A stretch of DNA of 32,273 nucleotides from Acidobacteriota bacterium (lineage in GTDB: Bacteria; Acidobacteriota; Terriglobia; Bryobacterales; Bryobacteraceae). The number at the start of each line of letters is the position of its first letter. Position 1 is the first letter of the stretch. A program made the translations under genes and the position numbers. Positions 9,501-15,627 of the stretch are shown here, piece by piece. The DNA is taken from assembly GCA_018268835.1 (NCBI GenBank), contig JAFDVU010000075.1, positions 1-32,273 on the forward strand, read 5' to 3'. The notes below the pieces were generated by a model. That model was given only the letters and a program-made list of their open reading frames with translations. It was not told the origin of the DNA and made no database searches.

Positions 9501-11202
9501 GGATGCGGGCGCGGACGGGGCGGGCATCGTAATCGCGGGCTTCGATGCTGATTCCGATGTTGGCGCCGGGCTCGACGAAGTAGCGGTCGGGCTGAACGTT
9601 CAGCAGGTAACTGCCGTAGGTGGCCACGACGGCGTTGCGTCCGGTGATTTCGCGGCGGGATTCGTCGGTGATGCGGGCTTCGATGCGATAGCGGTAGTCG
9701 TTGGCGCGCGGGGAGAGAGTGGTGTCGAAGCGGATGGTGAGCTTGCCATCGGCATCGAGGACGCCGTCCTGTTCGAGGATCTGCTCGTCGCCGAAATCGG
9801 TATCGGCGGCATCGGCGGAGGCGGAGGAATCGTCGCCGCCCTCTTCGTCATCGGGCTCATACCACAGGGGGAAGTAGTAGCGGCTGCGGTAGACGGCGTA
9901 CTTGACCTTGGCGCCGGCGACGGGTTCGCCGAAGAAGTAGCGGGCTTCGATGGTGGCCTCGGCGCTTTCGCCTTGCAGGACGCGGGGTTTGGCGGGGGTG
10001 ACGCGGACTTCGTACTCGGGCTTTTTGTACTCTTCGACCTCGAAGTTGCCGGACATGAAGGCTTCGTCGGCGCTGCGGATCTGGATGAAGTAATTGCCGA
10101 GCGCGGCGCTGGCGGGGAGATCGAACTCGTCGTGGATGGTGCCGGCGGCGGTGGCGGCGAGGGACTTCTTGTAGACCGGCTTCTGCTCGGGATCCTGGAT
10201 TTCGACGGAGAGCGGCTGGCCGGTGGGGATGTCGTAGCCGGTGGCGGTGCGCAGGCGGAGGACGGCTTTGAAGTGGACGGTGTGGCCGGGGCGGTAGACG
10301 GGGCGGTCGGTGTAGACGTAGCCGGTCCAGGCTTCGCGCGCGCCCGCGAAATCGTAGCTGCTGAGGGTATTGACGGCCCAGCCGCGGCCGGCGTGGGCGA
10401 GGAGGCGGAGATCGTCGGGGTGTCCGGCGGGTGGCGGGAATTCGGCGAGTCCGTCGGCGCCGGTCTCGAATTTGGATTTGGTTTTGCCGTCGCGGGTGAG
10501 CATCCAGATTTCGGCGCCGCGGACGGGTTCGCCGGTGGAGCGGTCGGCCACGAAGTTGACGATGCGGCCACCGGCGACCTTGGTGATGAGCGCGACGTCG
10601 CCGACGATGAGGATGGTGTAGGCGCGCAGGTCGCCGTGGACGGCTTCGACGAGGAAGACGCCGGGGTCGCGCACGGGGACGGGAACGGTCTGGCTTTCCC
10701 AGCGGGAGTGGGCGCGGATGGGCTGCTGGAAGCGGAGCACGAGCTGTTGCGAATTGAGGATGGGGGCGGCGGCGAAGCGCTGGGCGTTTTCGGCGGCGAG
10801 CGGCTTTTCGCCGGCGCTGCCGGCTTCGTGAGGCAGGAGTTTGTCGATGCGAGCGGAAGGCGATTCGGTGAACTGCGCGCGCAGACCGCGGCGGATGTTG
10901 GCGCGGGTGCCGTGCTTCCAATCGCGGAGGCGTTCGAGCAGGGTGACGTCGTGGGGCGGGCGGGGGCCGTGGCCGCCGAAGTTGTGCGGATTTTCGATCT
11001 GTTCGAAGAAGCGGACGGGATCGTTCACGCGGTAGACGCGGAACTCGAGCGCTTCGACTTCCCAGGAATTGAGCGAGACGGTGGGCTTGCCGCCGGAACT
11101 CCAGGTCTTAAAGCTGCTGAGCGAGAAGTACGGATCCGCTTCGGGCTGGCAGAGACCGGCGGCGGCGAGGGCGAGGAGGGCGAGCATGCGCAGAGGCTTC
11201 AT
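6577..11202 (-). CDS. Bacterial alpha-2-macroglobulin with intact thioester
   Basis: The 1541-residue exported protein is thought to trap proteases in the periplasm. The start at 11202 is chosen over an in-frame ATG at 11271. It gives a good signal peptide (MKPLRMLALLALAAAGL), has GAGGA about 8 nt upstream, and forms an ATGA overlap with the preceding gene. Domains in order: N-terminal MG domains; the MG2-type YVYTDRPVYRPGHTVHFKAVL near 298; an acidic insert (DDEEGGDDSS, about 445-470); a bait-region/ANATO-like domain (YSPGDTAHVMIVAG); the A2M domain FPDTAFWAADLTTD near 855; the thioester motif GCVEQ with Cys1070; and terpenoid-cyclase-like helices (HEDGGWGWWESDESHPFMTAYV). The Cys at the end of the signal peptide is preceded by AGL, not a good lipobox, so it is probably a soluble periplasmic protein like E. 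coli YfaS rather than the lipoprotein type. No PBP1C gene adjoins it. Confidence 0.95.
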   Translation of the reverse strand: MKPLRMLALLALAAAGLCQPEADPYFSLSSFKTWSSGGKPTVSLNSWEVEALEFRVYRVNDPVRFFEQIENPHNFGGHGPRPPHDVTLLERLRDWKHGTRANIRRGLRAQFTESPSARIDKLLPHEAGSAGEKPLAAENAQRFAAAPILNSQQLVLRFQQPIRAHSRWESQTVPVPVRDPGVFLVEAVHGDLRAYTILIVGDVALITKVAGGRIVNFVADRSTGEPVRGAEIWMLTRDGKTKSKFETGADGLAEFPPPAGHPDDLRLLAHAGRGWAVNTLSSYDFAGAREAWTGYVYTDRPVYRPGHTVHFKAVLRLRTATGYDIPTGQPLSVEIQDPEQKPVYKKSLAATAAGTIHDEFDLPASAALGNYFIQIRSADEAFMSGNFEVEEYKKPEYEVRVTPAKPRVLQGESAEATIEARYFFGEPVAGAKVKYAVYRSRYYFPLWYEPDDEEGGDDSSASADAADTDFGDEQILEQDGVLDADGKLTIRFDTTLSPRANDYRYRIEARITDESRREITGRNAVVATYGSYLLNVQPDRYFVEPGANIGISIEARDYDARPVRARIHVELLHYDPRRPDRYEVRASKDVETSEAGLAPTDFTMPAQGGTYRIRATSHTPENRDVRDESYLWVSGGAWPDSGGDRKTVQIVPDKKRYSPGDTAHVMIVAGAPNTPVYVTIEGRDLRARKLLRSSGATAVFDVPITAQDEPGLYVGAQFLRKGSLYSSVKYLKIPPDDHKLAIAIATDKPQYLPGEKAQYTLQVNDAAGHPVPRAELSLGVVDEAIYSIRRDTTQDPLSFFFGHEWNRVRTEDSMNFYFNGEAGKRRMQLAQLRPPSRLAQLKPERLVQPKVRKAFPDTAFWAADLTTDASGRARTRVDFPDSLTTWRATARAVTPDTKVGAAVTKTIVRKNLILRLAVPRFFMQGDEVTISALVHNYLATQKTARISLDMTGLDVLDGATKDVPIPSRGEVRVDWRVRAQKVRSATITGKALTDEESDALELTLPVNIPGVKFGESRGGVAPAGRTAVFDIAFPPKVQPGSRTLALRVSPSIAGSLFSAVEYLTSFPYGCVEQTMSSFLPNIVVTRAVSELGIPANLEKADVQAKIRAGLDRLYNFQHEDGGWGWWESDESHPFMTAYVVAGLTQAKAAGVQIDQDRVDRGTEWVRKALREDPRLAADLRAYMAWAIADKETALALNDNRDHLSAYGLAMLGLTLQAAGDPHAAAIASALESAAQQDAEQAWWPAARDPMLDFAADVTPETTAYAVKFLSRQRPQSPLLPKAALWLMNHRSQGWWWSTTKQTAMVIYGLTDYLKTTGELHPNLTATVFVNDQPALTKTFDTAAAIDVPELVLDESRLNPGSNRVRIQTTGAGRLYYSARADYFSTEEKVERTGSVALNLLRDYYRLTPSKTGDKIVWDLAPLNGPAASGDILAVRLTVTGTDWRYVMLEDPIPAGTEFIERDSTYELKSRPPWWEYFFTRRELHDDRMAIFQTWMPAGQHQYFYLLKVVNPGLFQVSPARIGPMYQPGVMATTESRRLEVK

Positions 11203-11942
11203 GAAGGATTCCTCAAGATGTTCCAGCGGTAGATGCCCAGGAAGAATGGATTGCCGGGGAGGGGGCGCCACTCGGGTTCGGGGTAGCGCAGGAGTTCGGC
11301 GGCGGAGAGGCGGCGGATGATGCCGGGATCCTTGCCGTCGGGTCCGGTGTGGTAGACGACGTAGCGGTGGGAGTCGCGCGCGATCTGGCTGGGGCCGAGC
11401 CAGATCATGCTGTGATACGGCATGCGATCGGAGTCCTGGCGGTAGAGGAGGAGGTCGGCGGGGAGGGCGTCAGCGAGGTCGCGGGCGACGCGGTGGGTGT
11501 TGTAGCGGCCGAGTGTGCGTACGTCGGCGAACTGGGCGAAGGCGCCGTTGGCGAGGTCGGCTGGGTCGTAGGGGCCCTCGACGACGCGGAAGAGATTGGC
11601 GCCGAGGCGGCGGTCGGGGTAGTGCCAGGCGGCGATGGAATCGGCGGCGCGGAGGAGGGGGACGCGGGCTTGGGCGGCCCACCTGGAATCGTGGAGGCGG
11701 AGAGCTTCGCGGTAGGCGTAGCGGATGAGCGCGGCGCAATCAACGATTTCGGGCGGGCGGGCTTCGCGCGGCTGGAAATACTGCGCCTCGGCGAGGAAGG
11801 TGAACCAGCGGCGGAAGATGCGCTCGTCGGCGGGGTCAAGGCGGAGGAAGTCGGGAGTGCCATCGGAGAAGGCATCGAAGGGGTTGCGCGCGGCGAGGGG
11901 GAGGGCCGCGGCGGCGGCGAGGGCGAAGGCGCGGCGGGTCAT
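11199..11942 (-). CDS. DUF1175 (YfaT-like) exported protein
   Basis: The 247-residue protein opens MTRRAFALAAAAALPLAARN, a signal peptide with a twin Arg near the start. The body matches what I know of DUF1175: FRRWFTFLAEAQYFQ, then VDCAALIRYAYREALRLHD, then a late MPYHSMIWLG. A Cys in DCAALIRYAYREA and a His in YHSMIWLG have the layout of NlpC/P60-type cysteine peptidases or amidases, so a cell-wall hydrolase or processing role is possible. In E. coli the DUF1175 gene yfaT neighbours the macroglobulin gene yfaS, and the same adjacency is seen here: this gene's stop overlaps the A2M start (ATGA). Its own ATG overlaps the stop of the upstream gene. The pair probably works together in the periplasm. 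Confidence 0.8.
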   Translation of the reverse strand: MTRRAFALAAAAALPLAARNPFDAFSDGTPDFLRLDPADERIFRRWFTFLAEAQYFQPREARPPEIVDCAALIRYAYREALRLHDSRWAAQARVPLLRAADSIAAWHYPDRRLGANLFRVVEGPYDPADLANGAFAQFADVRTLGRYNTHRVARDLADALPADLLLYRQDSDRMPYHSMIWLGPSQIARDSHRYVVYHTGPDGKDPGIIRRLSAAELLRYPEPEWRPLPGNPFFLGIYRWNILRNPS

Positions 11943-12889
11943 AGCGGGACCTGGATGCCGCGTCCGGCGGCGATGGCGCGGCGGTAGGCGAGGCCGGCGG
12001 AGACGACGTCCTCGATGGCGAGTCCGAGGGATTTGAAGACGGTGACCTGATCGTCGCGGGTGCGTCCGGGTTTGACGCCGGAGACGATTTCGCCGAGTTC
12101 GGCGTGGATGTGGTTTTGGGCGCCGGCGAGGATGACGTCGCCGGCTTCGACGATGGCGGCGGAGCGCGAATCGACGACGAGAAGCGAGCGATGAATGAGG
12201 GCGGGCGGCGTTTCGCGATAGTTGGGGCGGCAGGCACCGACGGCGATGACGTGGGCGCCGGGGGCGATCCAGGCATCGTCGACGACGGGTTGGGCGGAGC
12301 TGGTGGCGAGGACGACGACATCGGCGCCGCGCACGGCATCGGCGGCGGTGGCGGCGGGGCGGACGCGTCCGCCAGAGCGGCCGGCGAAGGCCTCCAGGCG
12401 CGCGCGGGTGGGGCTCCAGGCGCGGACTTCACGGAAGTCGTGGACGAGGGAGAGGGCTTCGAGGTGGCTGCGTGCCTGCACGCCGCTGCCGATGATGGCG
12501 AGCACGGCGGCGCCGGGGCGCGCGAGGTGACGGGCGCTGACGGCGCTGACGGCGGCGGTGCGGGCTTCGGTGATGTAGCCGCCATCGGCGATGGCGAGGA
12601 GTTGTCCGGTGGCGGCGTCGAACAGGGGGATGAGCGCGATGTGCGAGGGCAGTCCGGCTTCGAGGTTGGCGAGTTTGACGGTGAGCACCTTGGCGCCGAC
12701 GAGACCGGCGCCGGGGTCGAAAGCGGGCATGAGACCGAAGAAGGACGCGGGTCCGAACTCCATGACGGTGCGGACGGGTTGGGTGACGCGTCCGGCGGAG
12801 AAGGCGGAGAGCGCGTCTTCCATGGCGTGAATCAGGTCGCCCATCGCGAGCGAATCATGCACGTCGGATTCCGAGAGCCAGAGGGGCAT
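11939..12889 (-). CDS. Ornithine cyclodeaminase / mu-crystallin family NAD(P)-dependent enzyme
   Basis: This 316-residue cytoplasmic Rossmann enzyme has the nucleotide-binding motif AIIGSGVQARSHLEAL, the substrate-side lysine segment GAKVLTVKLAN, and the family C-terminus DDQVTVFKSLGLAIEDVVSA. True ornithine cyclodeaminases have GGDCPGKTE, with a catalytic Asp, where this protein reads VGACRPNYRE. That makes ornithine cyclodeamination unlikely and favours an imine reductase or alanine-dehydrogenase-type activity (pyrroline-2-carboxylate/ketimine reductase-like). It is the first gene of the A2M operon and is joined to the DUF1175 gene by ATGA. A metabolic enzyme at the head of a macroglobulin operon is unusual. 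Confidence 0.9.
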   Translation of the reverse strand: MPLWLSESDVHDSLAMGDLIHAMEDALSAFSAGRVTQPVRTVMEFGPASFFGLMPAFDPGAGLVGAKVLTVKLANLEAGLPSHIALIPLFDAATGQLLAIADGGYITEARTAAVSAVSARHLARPGAAVLAIIGSGVQARSHLEALSLVHDFREVRAWSPTRARLEAFAGRSGGRVRPAATAADAVRGADVVVLATSSAQPVVDDAWIAPGAHVIAVGACRPNYRETPPALIHRSLLVVDSRSAAIVEAGDVILAGAQNHIHAELGEIVSGVKPGRTRDDQVTVFKSLGLAIEDVVSAGLAYRRAIAAGRGIQVPL

Positions 12890-12900
12890 CGTGGGAGACT

Positions 12901-12906
12901 ATTCTA
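12901..12906 (-). promoter_or_regulatory. Putative -10 box of the A2M operon
   Basis: TAGAAT on the minus strand ends 11 nt before the ATG at 12889. The first gene has no Shine-Dalgarno in that gap apart from CTCCCACG, so the leader would be a few bases at most. No good -35 was seen. Confidence 0.4.
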
Positions 12907-12917
12907 CCGTGGGGAGG

Positions 12918-13012
12918 GGGTCGAAAACCCGGGCGCCCGGCGGATTGCGGTTCGATCCAACGGCCGGCGGGAGGGTGTCCCGCCGGACACGCCGTGTGCG
13001 AATCGCAACCCG
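12918..13012. repeat. Composite palindromic repeat, copy 1
   Basis: Box A (GGGTCGAAAACCCGGGCGC, 12918-12936) is followed by GATTGCGGTTCGATCCAA (12943-12960). Then comes a perfect hairpin CCGGCGGGA/TCCCGCCGG (12964-12972/12978-12986, 5-nt loop). The outer arms TTGCGGTTCG and CGAATCGCAA are also nearly complementary. The same two boxes recur at 32196-32273, and box B alone at 21041 and 32125. It fills the gap between the AAA gene and the A2M operon and could also end AAA transcription, though no T tract follows. Confidence 0.7.
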
Positions 13013-13021
13013 GGGGGCGAA

Positions 13022-13441
13022 CTAACCGATTTCGAAGGTGTAAGCGCGGCGCGCGACCGGCCAGGGCAGTCTGCCGCGGCAGGTGAAGAGGATGGTCTTG
13101 CGCAGTGCCGTGGACTCGGCGAGGAGCGCGGTAAGTTCGGCATCGATGATGTAGATACGCGGGTCGTTGTGACGGCCGACGATGTAGGTGACCAGGTGGA
13201 GGTCGTCGACCAGGAGCAGGTCGTGGGCGTGCAGGGCATCCTCGATGGCGCGGAGGCCTTGGGCGAACTCGCGGACGACGATGAAGGCGCCGCCACGCAG
13301 GGCGTGGAGGTGCCGCAGAATCGTGGTTTTGCCGGTGCCGGCTTCGCCGAGCAGGGCCAGCACGCCGCCCACGGAGAGGCCCTCCAACAGGGCTGCGGCG
13401 GCACTTTGCTGAACCGGAGACAGACCAGGTTGTATTTTCAT
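13022..13441 (-). CDS. Short AAA-type ATPase, possibly truncated
   Basis: This is a 139-residue P-loop protein. Residues from MKIQPGLSPVQQSAAAALLEG lead to Walker A GEAGTGKTT and Walker B LLLVDDLHL (Asp-Asp, as in DnaA/IstB-type ATPases). A sensor-1-like strand follows (ILFTCRGRLPW), and the protein ends VARRAYTFEIG. The helical lid with sensor 2 that normally follows is missing, and a composite repeat lies about 10 bp beyond the stop. The gene may therefore have been cut short. An upstream GTG (13498) would add a Pro-rich, unconvincing N-terminus, so ATG 13441 is preferred. The partner that such a module would load or remodel is not visible nearby. Confidence 0.65.
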   Translation of the reverse strand: MKIQPGLSPVQQSAAAALLEGLSVGGVLALLGEAGTGKTTILRHLHALRGGAFIVVREFAQGLRAIEDALHAHDLLLVDDLHLVTYIVGRHNDPRIYIIDAELTALLAESTALRKTILFTCRGRLPWPVARRAYTFEIG

Positions 13442-13563
13442 TTGGGTGAATGAAGGGGGCAGGGAGACAGGTCTCCCGCGTGCTTGAGGTGGCACCATCC
13501 CGGGGCGGACGGATAGACGGACCGGTCCCGGCTAATTGAGGCGGCGGATGGAACGCGCTGGAG

Positions 13564-13638
13564 TTACAGGGAGATACGGGAAAGCAGGTAATCCCGGCGC
13601 GGGTTGTTGGCGAGTACAGGGGTCAGATGGTCGTACAA
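13564..13638 (-). CDS. Tiny ORF (24 aa) with perfect Shine-Dalgarno
   Basis: A TTG at 13638 is preceded, with 7 nt spacing, by AAGGAGG (plus-strand complement 13646-13652), the best ribosome-binding site in this part of the window. The product begins MYDHLTPVLANNPRR, continues DYLLSRISL and ends at TAA. It lies upstream of, and on the same strand as, the AAA gene, with 122 nt between them. It could be a leader peptide, a small functional protein, or the start of a decayed gene. No family is recognised. Confidence 0.4.
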   Translation of the reverse strand: MYDHLTPVLANNPRRDYLLSRISL

Positions 13639-13912
13639 AGGGATTCCTCCTTTCCGATGAGTTAGGGTACTTCGGATAAGTTACCACGAAAAGGTGGGGC
13701 TTGCAAGAGGGACGGGTTGATTTTTGGTGTTGCCCGCCACCTGCCCGCGCGGGGGGCGTCCGGTGGGGACGAAATCTGAATGTTCACGCGCGGATCGGCT
13801 TGGAGCGGCGGGCGGAAGAGTGGGGCTTGGGGCACCGGTCGCCTGCCGGCGCCCGGGACGAAATCGGGCCTTTGATGCAGCGGATCGTGAAAAGCCGTAT
13901 CGTGGTTGCAGG
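13639..13912. other. Gap with no supported gene
   Basis: The left part is the ribosome-binding region of the tiny minus-strand ORF. The rest may contain the eroded 5' end of the AbiEii-like gene, but no start codon with a ribosome site is evident. A segment at 13773-13815 (AATCTGA ... GAGCGGCGGGCGG) resembles one at 15056-15098 on the far side of the module. Confidence 0.4.
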
Positions 13913-14550
13913 TATGAACTGGACGCAGTGCCGCCGGAATTCGTGCTGTATGGGGGAACCGCCATCGCCATACAACTCGGACACCACGTTTCGGAAGACT
14001 TCGATTTCTTCTCGTCTCAGAGCTTCGATCCGGGTCTTTTGCGAGCCCGCCTGCCCTTCTTCCGGGGTCTCAATGCATCTGATCCGGAAGTTTGGGTTCA
14101 GTCTAAACGCGACAACCTGGAAGCATTTTGTGGACCGGGGCGGATTGGTGAAGGTCGCATTCTTTGGCGGGTTGGATACCCTGAATCACGGAGACCCCGC
14201 GGCGTGCGAGACGATCGCGGGTGCAGGTCGCGTCATTAGTGGATCTGGCCGGCATGAAGATGCAGGTGATTCAAGTTCGCGGCAGTTGGAAGGACTACAT
14301 CGATATCCACACCCTGGTGACACACGGAATCGATGTGCCAACGGGTTTGGCTGCAGGCAAGGCCATCGATCGGAGCTTCGAACCGATGACGAGTGTCCGC
14401 GCATTACAGTTCTACGGTGATGGAACACTCAGCCGTGTTCCGGCCAACATACATAGAGATCTCACGCTCTGGGCGCAGGCGGTTGACTTATCCAAGTTAC
14501 CGGCGCTGCATCCGCGGCGTGGCCTAGGTCCGGGAGGTCTGGAAAGATGA
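13913..14550 (+). pseudogene. AbiEii-like nucleotidyltransferase, two frameshifts
   Basis: The first frame encodes PEFVLYGGTAIAIQLGHHVS followed by EDFDFFSSQSF, the nucleotidyltransferase signature of the AbiEii/AbiGii family (GG ... DxD), toxins that act on tRNA in type IV-like toxin-antitoxin pairs. At the T4 run 14126-14129 the sensible frame shifts by one base, to VDRGGLVKVAFFGGLDTLN and DPAACETIA. At the G3 run 14219-14221 it shifts again, to VQVASLVDLAGMKMQV, WKDYIDIHTLVTHGID and on to the stop. Removing one T and one G would restore a continuous protein. The 5' end is also unclear. It is either a pseudogene or two homopolymer sequencing errors; the bases alone cannot decide. The final frame ends in an ATGA overlap with the next gene. 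Confidence 0.7.
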
Positions 14551-14879
14551 CCCTCGCGCAGCCTTATCCTCACGAACTTATTCGCGTTGCCCGAAGAGTG
14601 GTGTGGTTCGACAGTCCCGAAAACACGCTCGCCGACTTACCGACTTTTCTGGCGCACGTGATGGTCTACGGCACTGCGGCTGATGTGACTGTGGTGGAGC
14701 GATTCGTCCCAGCGGAAGAATTCCGCGGAGTGCTGGAGAACGCGCCGGCCGGCTTGTTTACGATGGATCGCTGGCGGAGTTGGCACGAGCGGTTCGGAAT
14801 GCCGGTGCCGCCACTGCCGCGGCGCCGCTTTCCTGACGGCGCGGTAGGTCCGGAAGCAGGCCGATTCTTCGGGAGGTGA
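14547..14879 (+). CDS. Small partner of the AbiEii-like gene, candidate antitoxin
   Basis: The protein has 110 residues and starts at an ATGA overlap with the nucleotidyltransferase frame. Visible pattern: RRVVWFDSPENTLADLPTFL, VMVYGTAADVTVVERFV, FRGVLENAPAGLF, RWRSWHERFGMPVPPLPRRR. From memory, small proteins with this W..P...L....FLA..M.YGT..DV layout commonly accompany AbiEii-like nucleotidyltransferases, so it probably acts as cognate antitoxin or regulator. Classical AbiE places the antitoxin first, whereas here the small gene comes second. No DNA-binding motif or membrane segment is evident. Its frame is intact although its partner is broken. Confidence 0.65.
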   Translation: MTLAQPYPHELIRVARRVVWFDSPENTLADLPTFLAHVMVYGTAADVTVVERFVPAEEFRGVLENAPAGLFTMDRWRSWHERFGMPVPPLPRRRFPDGAVGPEAGRFFGR

Positions 14880-15187
14880 GGGAGATACGTGGACTCACTC
14901 CTTCCACCGGGATGACCAGCGGTCCGGGCGCGGCTGCGCGCGAAACCAGGCGCGGCCCGGCCCTGCGATGCGGGATGGAAGGTTGCTCCTCGATTATGGG
15001 TGACGCGGGTATCCATCCAAAGGGGGCGGATCAACTGGGGCACGCGGTGGACGTGAATCTGAGCGTCTGCACGCGAGTCGGTTTCGAGCGGCGGGCGGGA
15101 GGCGTCACCTTCTGGAGCCGTCTGCGTGCCCACCACTGGACTCTTGTGGCGCAGGGGTTTTCGGCCGGCTGCAAGTTGTTGATTTGA
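14880..15187. other. Gap between the AbiE-like module and tRNA-Gly
   Basis: No supported gene. It contains the second copy (15056-15098) of an imperfect repeat also found at 13773-13815. It forms the sequence immediately 3' of the tRNA on the tRNA strand, which is the usual side for island insertion. No integrase or clear att core was found. Confidence 0.4.
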
Positions 15188-15262
15188 TGGAGCGGGAGAC
15201 GGGGATCGAACCCGCGACCAACAGCTTGGAAGGCTGTGACTCTACCACTGAGTTACTCCCGC
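15188..15262 (-). tRNA. tRNA-Gly (anticodon TCC)
   Basis: Read on the minus strand, the acceptor arms GCGGGAG/CTCCCGC pair perfectly. The D stem is ACTC/GAGT and the anticodon stem ACAGC/GCTGT. The loop CTTCCAA carries TCC. The T arm is GCGGG TTCGATC CCCGT with one G-T pair. Discriminator T is followed by an encoded CCA (15190-15188). It reads GGA and GGG glycine codons. A -10 box lies upstream at 15276-15281. Confidence 0.97.
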
Positions 15263-15275
15263 CCTTCCAGACCCT

Positions 15276-15303
15276 ATTCTATCGCGAGATGCGGCGCGCG
15301 CAA
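15276..15303 (-). promoter_or_regulatory. tRNA-Gly promoter
   Basis: TAGAAT (15276-15281) is preceded 16 bp upstream by TTGCGC (15298-15303) on the minus strand. Transcription would begin about 6 nt before the mature tRNA 5' end. Confidence 0.6.
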
Positions 15304-15337
15304 GGGGCGGGAGTATTGATACACTTTTTCTGGGACC

Positions 15338-15541
15338 ATGACCGATATTCCCGTACTCAACGGCCTGATCTTCGCCAGTCTGGGGATCGTGGTATTCGTG
15401 ATCGCCTTTTCGCTGGTGGTGCGGCTGGCGCCGCTGGACTTGTGGAAGGAAATCGCGCGGGAGCGCAACGTGGCGGCGGCGATTCTGGCGGGCGCGGTGG
15501 CGCTCGGAATCTGCTGGATCATCGCGGCGACGCTGCATTGA
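15338..15541 (+). CDS. DUF350-family small membrane protein
   Basis: The 67-residue protein has two transmembrane helices (LIFASLGIVVFVIAFSLVV and AAILAGAVALGICWIIAATL) flanking a cytoplasmic turn LAPLDLWKEIARERNVA. That turn (P.DLWKEI..E.NVA.AI) is the hallmark of DUF350. The family's function is unknown. The ATG lies 12 nt after a TACACT hexamer (15320-15325), which I take as its -10 box; there is no clear Shine-Dalgarno. It diverges from the tRNA-Gly gene. Length and topology fit the family's two-helix unit. Confidence 0.9.
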   Translation: MTDIPVLNGLIFASLGIVVFVIAFSLVVRLAPLDLWKEIARERNVAAAILAGAVALGICWIIAATLH

Positions 15542-15613
15542 GATCCGGGCGAAGCCGGTCCGGAGGCGGTCCCCCTTTTCACGGGACGCAACGTAGCGGG
15601 GCTCTGGGACGTT

Positions 15614-15619
15614 TACACT
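15614..15619 (+). promoter_or_regulatory. -10 box of the NHL gene, leaderless spacing
   Basis: TACACT ends 8 nt before the ATG at 15628 and is followed by the AT-rich ATTTATAT. No Shine-Dalgarno exists, so transcription probably starts at or within a base or two of the start codon. Confidence 0.5.
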
Positions 15620-15627
15620 ATTTATAT

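Noticed and set aside
6625..11232. A 1535-codon open frame on the plus strand opposite the A2M gene
   Set aside because: Antisense frames stay open in very GC-rich genes. Its product is Gly/Asp/Val/Glu-rich with no domain, while the minus strand has signal peptide, domains and thioester motif.
11939..12889. Calling this gene a true ornithine cyclodeaminase
   Set aside because: The GGDCPGKTE signature is replaced by GACRPNYRE, so only the superfamily is supported.
12104..13453. A plus-strand 449-codon frame over the OCD and AAA genes
   Set aside because: Low-complexity Gly/Asp/Glu shadow; both minus-strand genes have clear nucleotide-binding motifs.
13701..14420. A 239-codon frame taken as one protein
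   Set aside because: Only its middle part (about 14127-14218) reads like the nucleotidyltransferase; the rest is out of frame with the conserved motifs on either side.
14876..15187. A 103-codon frame before the tRNA
   Set aside because: No ribosome site or motif, and it runs up to the tRNA 3' end; composition looks non-coding.
15184..15627. Upstream extension of the NHL gene frame
   Set aside because: It crosses the tRNA-Gly and the DUF350 gene in the wrong frame; the signal peptide begins at 15628.
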